From Candidatus Nomurabacteria bacterium (GTDB lineage Bacteria; Patescibacteriota; Minisyncoccia; Phycocordibacterales; UBA9973), in contig JAHFNN010000062.1 of NCBI GenBank assembly GCA_023267315.1, positions 1 to 5,292 of the forward strand: a stretch of 5,292 bases of DNA, written 5' to 3'. The position numbers and the translations under genes are program-made. Position 1 is the stretch's first letter. Each line of letters begins with the position of its first letter. The notes beneath the pieces are model-generated. The model did not search any database and was not told where the DNA came from. It saw nothing but the letters and a program-made list of their open reading frames with translations. Positions 4,203-5,292 of this stretch are shown here, piece after piece.

Positions 4203-5292
4203 ATGAAAAAGAAAATTAAGTCCGCGCTAATCTCCGTGTATCACAAAGACGGATTGGAGCCAATTGTAAAAGAGCTCCACAATCAAAATGTGAAAATTTA
4301 CTCAACAGATGGAACTGCAAAATTTATTGAGAATCTTGGGATTCCAGTTATTAAAGTTGAAGATGCCACCGGCTTTCCTTCAATTTTAGGAGGACGTGTA
4401 AAAACACTCCATCCTGTAGTGTTCGGTGGAATTTTGAATCGCAGGAACAATGATTCTGATAAAAAAGAAATGGAACAGTATCAGATACCTGAAATTGATC
4501 TGGTTATCGTAGACCTCTATCCATTTGAAGAAACAGTTGCATCCGGAGCAGATCACCAGGCCGTGATTGAGAAGATTGATATTGGAGGTATTTCACTCAT
4601 CCGTGCTACAGCAAAGAATTATGCGGATGTGGTAATTATCCCATCGAAAGCTCAGTATGAATTTCTCTACAAAATCCTTACAGAAGGAAAAGGGGAGTCG
4701 ACGCTGGATGAACGCAAGTATTTATCCGCAGAAGCATTCAATGTCAGTTCGCATTATGATACGGCGATATTCAATTATCTAAATAATAAGCTCGTGGTCG
4801 GATCACGAATATCTGCATTCAAAAAAAGTATCCTGCAGGTTAGGAATTTGCGTTATGGAGAGAATCCGCACCAGGAGGGTTTCTTTTTTGGAAACTTCGA
4901 TGAGTACTTTGAACAGTTGCATGGAAAAGAAATTTCCTACAACAATCTTAAAGATATTCAGATTGCGACTGAGGTGATGCAGGAATTCAATACATCGCCG
5001 AAAGATTCGGTTGCCGTGGTAGTGAAGCACAAAGTTCCGTGTGGAATTGCAGTGCGTCAAAATACAAAGAAGGCGTTCGTTGGTGCGTTTGATTGTGATA
5101 AAGAATCTGCGTTCGGTGGAATTTTTGCTTTCAGTACAAATATTGACGAAGCGGCTGCAAAAGCAATGAAATCAATATTTTTTGAAATTATCATCGCGCC
5201 ATCGTATGATCCGGGTGCGCTTGAAATCCTCACGAAGAAGAAAGATCTGCGGATTCTTGTTCAGAAAAAACAGCTTACTGAAACTGTTCAAT
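4203..5292 (+). CDS. purH: Bifunctional AICAR formyltransferase / IMP cyclohydrolase (PurH), 3' end outside window
   Basis: PurH performs the last two steps to IMP: formyl transfer from 10-formyl-tetrahydrofolate to AICAR, then ring closure. The frame is open from ATG 4203 to the window edge, 363 complete codons of the usual 520-530. The N-terminal cyclohydrolase domain shows SALISVYHKDGLE (7-19), STDGTAK (34-40), TGFPSILGGRVKTLHP (56-71), IDLVIVDLYPFEETV and IDIGGISLIRATAKNY. The transferase domain shows LRYGENPHQ, EISYNNLKDIQ, the catalytic Lys275-His276 in VVKHKVPCG, ESAFGGIFAF and EIIIAPSYD. Two changes from common sequence are Asp36 in STDGT, where Gly is usual, and Val in KHKVPCG, where Asn is common but Ser occurs in human. 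The first ATG fits the family N-terminus. The gene follows purB, whose product AICAR is its substrate, and has its own promoter of the same type. Truncation is only by the window edge. Confidence 0.96.
   Translation, partial: MKKKIKSALISVYHKDGLEPIVKELHNQNVKIYSTDGTAKFIENLGIPVIKVEDATGFPSILGGRVKTLHPVVFGGILNRRNNDSDKKEMEQYQIPEIDLVIVDLYPFEETVASGADHQAVIEKIDIGGISLIRATAKNYADVVIIPSKAQYEFLYKILTEGKGESTLDERKYLSAEAFNVSSHYDTAIFNYLNNKLVVGSRISAFKKSILQVRNLRYGENPHQEGFFFGNFDEYFEQLHGKEISYNNLKDIQIATEVMQEFNTSPKDSVAVVVKHKVPCGIAVRQNTKKAFVGAFDCDKESAFGGIFAFSTNIDEAAAKAMKSIFFEIIIAPSYDPGALEILTKKKDLRILVQKKQLTETVQ

Noticed and set aside
5025..5042. Inactivating change in PurH KHxNPCG (here KHKVPCG)
   Set aside because: The catalytic Lys-His pair is intact and the Asn position varies in the family (Ser in human), so no loss of function is implied.

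Overview
The window reads as a compact bacterial housekeeping region, all on the + strand: galE, a 47-codon membrane-protein ORF, rplJ, rplL, purB and the first two thirds of purH. None of the six starts has a recognisable Shine-Dalgarno sequence; all are preceded by A/T-rich leaders. The promoters I see are sigma70-like with an extended -10 (TGnTAnAAT-type), and almost every intergenic space holds a strong intrinsic terminator. Together with the moderate-to-low GC, the short spacers and the familiar but divergent proteins, this suggests a Patescibacteria/CPR-type genome (Parcubacteria-like). That placement is an inference from style, not from a phylogenetic marker.

Layout. A symmetrical terminator (11-39) closes whatever lies to the left. 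galE (85-1119) encodes UDP-glucose 4-epimerase. The 346 bases between galE and rplJ hold an unannotated-size ORF with one membrane span (1163-1306), a good promoter (TTGACA at 1319), and an L10-leader RNA (about 1356-1451) ending in an intrinsic terminator 14 bases before rplJ. rplJ (1466-1954) and rplL (1981-2370) encode the L10 and L7/L12 ribosomal stalk proteins. After rplL come about 125 bases of strongly structured non-coding sequence: three hairpins and a second, degenerate copy of the rplL 3' end, then an 18-bp perfect terminator stem (2497-2537).

purB (2603-4036) and purH (4203 to beyond the window end) encode the last enzymes of IMP synthesis: PurB makes AICAR from SAICAR and AMP from adenylosuccinate; PurH converts AICAR to IMP. 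They are separated by a terminator, so they are not a simple operon, but both are preceded by nearly the same promoter block of about 40 bases, which suggests co-regulation by a shared promoter sequence.

I found no dramatic new system. The points most worth following are the repeated promoter module of purB and purH, the structured region with the echo of the rplL tail, and the attenuator-type L10 leader in a genome that seems not to use Shine-Dalgarno sequences.
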